Source: Sedimentisphaerales bacterium
GTDB lineage: Bacteria; Planctomycetota; Phycisphaerae; Sedimentisphaerales; SG8-4
Assembly (NCBI GenBank): GCA_016932895.1
Contig: JAFGCA010000266.1
Span: forward strand, 1 to 6,422
Length of the DNA: 6,422 nucleotides
Direction of reading: 5' to 3'
Part shown: positions 4,960-6,422 of the stretch, one piece after another
Layout of the letters: each line of letters opens with the position of its first letter
How positions within the stretch are numbered: position 1 is the stretch's first letter
The notes under the pieces: generated by a model
What the model saw: the letters and a program-made list of their open reading frames with translations, nothing else
Database searches by the model: none
Told to the model about the DNA's origin: nothing
Program-made: the position numbers and the translations under genes

Positions 4960-5709
4960 ATGCGGCCCAAAGGGCATACGCTGATCGAGCTACTGGTTGC
5001 GGCAGGCATGATCACGCTATTGATGAGCCTGCTGGCGCCGGCGCTGCGTAGTGCAAGAAGGACAGGCCGGGATGTGACGTGCCAGGCCAGGCAACGTCAA
5101 TTAGGATGCGGCCTGACGCTGTACGAGGTGCAGCAGGGAGAGTACCCGGCATCGGTGGAACAAACAACATCGAGCAGCACGAGCGGGTCCTGCACACAAC
5201 CGCGCGAAAGTCGCTGGTGGTTTGAGGTGCTCACGCACTCGCCGGAAGACACGAACAAAGCTCTGTGGTGCCCGGCAAGAAAGATCACGGATTCGCCGGG
5301 GGACCGGGCGGTGCTTTGGGGGAATTACGCAGTGAACGAGTCGCTCTGCGCCGGACCGGACGTTCGTGGACTGCAAGAGACACGCCGATCCAATGTGGAA
5401 CTGCCGGAACAAACGCTCCTGCTGCTCGACGCTGGGTATGCACGGATTCAGTGGATACATGCAACGCAATATCCGCCGTACCGACTTCTGCCAACGCCGG
5501 AGAACCTGACCTATGTGCCCGGGCTGGCATTGAACAAGGATCGGCCGCTGCTGGCCGAACAATGGGAGGACGCGTTGGGTGGGCGACATACCGGCCAAAC
5601 GGTCAATGCGATCTTTGCCGACGGCCACGGGGAACGCCTGGCCGCGGAAACGTTGGAAGCCGTCAACAACGGCGCGACACAGACGGGATTGCTCTGGCGA
5701 AGCCCGTGA
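4960..5709 (+). CDS. type II secretion/type IV pseudopilin-like protein, planctomycete style
   Basis: Secreted or membrane-anchored protein with a prepilin N-terminus, 249 aa. The open frame extends upstream, but ATG 4960 gives the short positively charged leader expected (MRPKG), with GAGG nine bases upstream. Cleavage by a prepilin peptidase is predicted between Gly5 and His6. The mature protein would begin HTLIE, with the conserved Glu at +5, followed by a hydrophobic helix (residues 8-28) ending in ALRSARRTGRDVTCQARQRQLGCGLTLYE. This tail resembles the planctomycete ARxxxCxxNLRQIGLALxxY pattern. The middle contains WCPARK (a CP motif common in these proteins), a Trp/Tyr-rich section and two further Cys. 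The C-terminal RHTGQTVNAIFADGHGERL resembles the H-x9-DG motif, but with ten residues between His and Asp-Gly. Such proteins occur in many copies in planctomycetes with mostly unknown roles. No other secretion or pilus gene is visible nearby. Confidence 0.88.
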   Translation: MRPKGHTLIELLVAAGMITLLMSLLAPALRSARRTGRDVTCQARQRQLGCGLTLYEVQQGEYPASVEQTTSSSTSGSCTQPRESRWWFEVLTHSPEDTNKALWCPARKITDSPGDRAVLWGNYAVNESLCAGPDVRGLQETRRSNVELPEQTLLLLDAGYARIQWIHATQYPPYRLLPTPENLTYVPGLALNKDRPLLAEQWEDALGGRHTGQTVNAIFADGHGERLAAETLEAVNNGATQTGLLWRSP

Positions 5710-5719
5710 TTTCCTGATG

Positions 5720-5740
5720 GACTCCCGCAGCCACGGGATC
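5720..5740. terminator. hairpin between convergent genes, possible bidirectional terminator
   Basis: TCCCG (5723-5727) pairs with CGGGA (5734-5738) around a 6-nt loop; the stem can extend by GA/TC with one bulged C. It fills most of the 29-nt gap between the pseudopilin stop and the stop of the HD-GYP gene on the other strand. A longer CCCGTG/CACGGG pairing (about 5703-5737) is also possible. There is no adjacent T tract on either strand, so termination is an inference from position. Confidence 0.33.
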
Positions 5741-6422
5741 AAGGATAAAAACAAGCGACAAGGTCGTCTTCGGGCGCCTCGACCGACACATGCTCAGCGT
5801 GAGCATCGTCGGGCTCGTTGAGAAAAGAAACATCCTGATCGCCGAAACGAACGACGCGAACATCGGGCTCTTCGCCAAGGAAGAACGGCCCACGAAGCTC
5901 CTCATGCGGCAGATAGTCGCCGCACGCATCGAAGGCGACGACAATCTTCGGGTGGAAGGGGTCGCCGGGCTTGTGGCCCGTGACGACCGCGGTCTGGCCG
6001 CTTGTCAGGCTGAGCTTCGCACCGATGGGAAACGGCTGCATGACGCCGGCAAATACCTTGAGGATCACCGGGTCATATAACGTACGAGCAGGGCCGTGAA
6101 GCATCTCGTATAGCACCACCAGCGGCGAACGGGCCGGACGATAGGCGGTCGCGGAAATGGCGGCGCTGTAGGCATCTGCGACGCGAAGAACCCGGGAAAA
6201 GATGTTGACCTTCTCGGGCGACAACTGATCGGGGTATCCGCTGGCCATCTGGTTTTCGTGATGCGACCGGACGATGAGACGGACCATGGGGTCGATCTTC
6301 TCCGGGAGCATGGCAGCGCCCTCGATGGGATGCTGCTGCACCTTCCGGAGTTCTTCAGGCGTGAGTGGCTCTTCCTTGTGATACAGGCGCTCGAGAGGCG
6401 CCATCCCGATGTCGTGCAGCAG
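5739..6422 (-). CDS. HD-GYP domain protein (putative cyclic-di-GMP phosphodiesterase), 5'-partial
   Basis: C-terminal 227 residues of a protein whose start lies beyond the right edge. The frame is open to base 6422 and the first visible residues are LLHDIG, the HD motif itself, so the ATG at 6404 is internal. HD-GYP proteins usually hydrolyse cyclic-di-GMP and control motility, biofilm and virulence. Likely metal ligands are visible: His3-Asp4, His31 (QQHP), His54-His55 (HHE) and Asp83 (RVADAY). The GYP signature is at 62-64. Two departures from the usual pattern are seen: HDIGM instead of HDIGK, and HHENQMASGYP where HHExxDGxGYP is typical. YRPARSPLVVLYEML matches the usual helix after the active site. 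The C-terminal part (PFPIGAKLSLTSGQTAVVTGHKPGDPFHP) is the small beta-rich tail often following HD-GYP domains; the last 60 residues are acidic and match nothing I know. An N-terminal sensor or receiver may lie outside the window. Confidence 0.9.
   Translation of the reverse strand: MLHDIGMAPLERLYHKEEPLTPEELRKVQQHPIEGAAMLPEKIDPMVRLIVRSHHENQMASGYPDQLSPEKVNIFSRVLRVADAYSAAISATAYRPARSPLVVLYEMLHGPARTLYDPVILKVFAGVMQPFPIGAKLSLTSGQTAVVTGHKPGDPFHPKIVVAFDACGDYLPHEELRGPFFLGEEPDVRVVRFGDQDVSFLNEPDDAHAEHVSVEAPEDDLVACFYP

Overview
The window is GC-rich bacterial chromosome with normally spaced genes and no sign of mobile elements, phage or CRISPR. The best lineage clue is the small secreted pseudopilin at 4960-5709. 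Its N-terminus is a HTLIELLVAAG cleavage/methylation signal and its C-terminus carries a NAIFADGHGE motif, a style very common in Planctomycetota and related PVC bacteria. A long PAS/AAA+ sigma-54 activator, a FixJ-type regulator and an HD-GYP protein fit a large-genome environmental planctomycete. This assignment is an inference; no marker gene is present.

Layout: (1) 1-597 (+), the 3' part of a FixJ/NarL-type response regulator whose start lies outside the window. (2) 700-773 (-), an elongator tRNA-Met(CAU) with a clear sigma-70 promoter at 799-827. (3) 1053-2816 (+), a one-component sigma-54 activator with an unusual sensor arrangement: a low-molecular-weight phosphatase/arsenate-reductase-like domain that has lost its catalytic residues, then a PAS domain with a Cys cluster, the AAA+ domain and a Fis helix-turn-helix. 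It has its own sigma-70 promoter with an inverted repeat over the -35 box. (4) Convergent to it, a two-gene minus-strand operon (DUF47/PhoU-like protein 3899-4543, then PiT phosphate permease 2935-3897, 1 nt apart) with a promoter at 4592-4620. (5) Divergent from that operon, a near-consensus promoter at 4632-4660 drives a ~290-nt structured leader and the pseudopilin gene. (6) 5739-6422 (-), the 3' part of an HD-GYP protein, convergent with the pseudopilin gene.

Possible functional theme: the operon encodes low-affinity inorganic phosphate uptake with its usual PhoU-like partner. The neighbouring sigma-54 activator carries a domain from a fold whose members bind phosphate, arsenate or phosphotyrosine, but with Ser at the nucleophile, Ala at the general acid and no ArsC redox cysteines. 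The simplest reading is a sensory (ligand- or phosphoprotein-binding) pseudo-enzyme. Whether it senses an oxyanion, and whether it controls the phosphate operon, is speculation: the genes converge and I found no convincing -24/-12 sigma-54 promoter in the window.

Most deserving of follow-up are the pseudo-phosphatase/PAS/sigma-54 fusion, the Asp-to-Ser change in one of the two PiT signatures, and the structured leader with an orphan Shine-Dalgarno sequence ahead of the pseudopilin gene.
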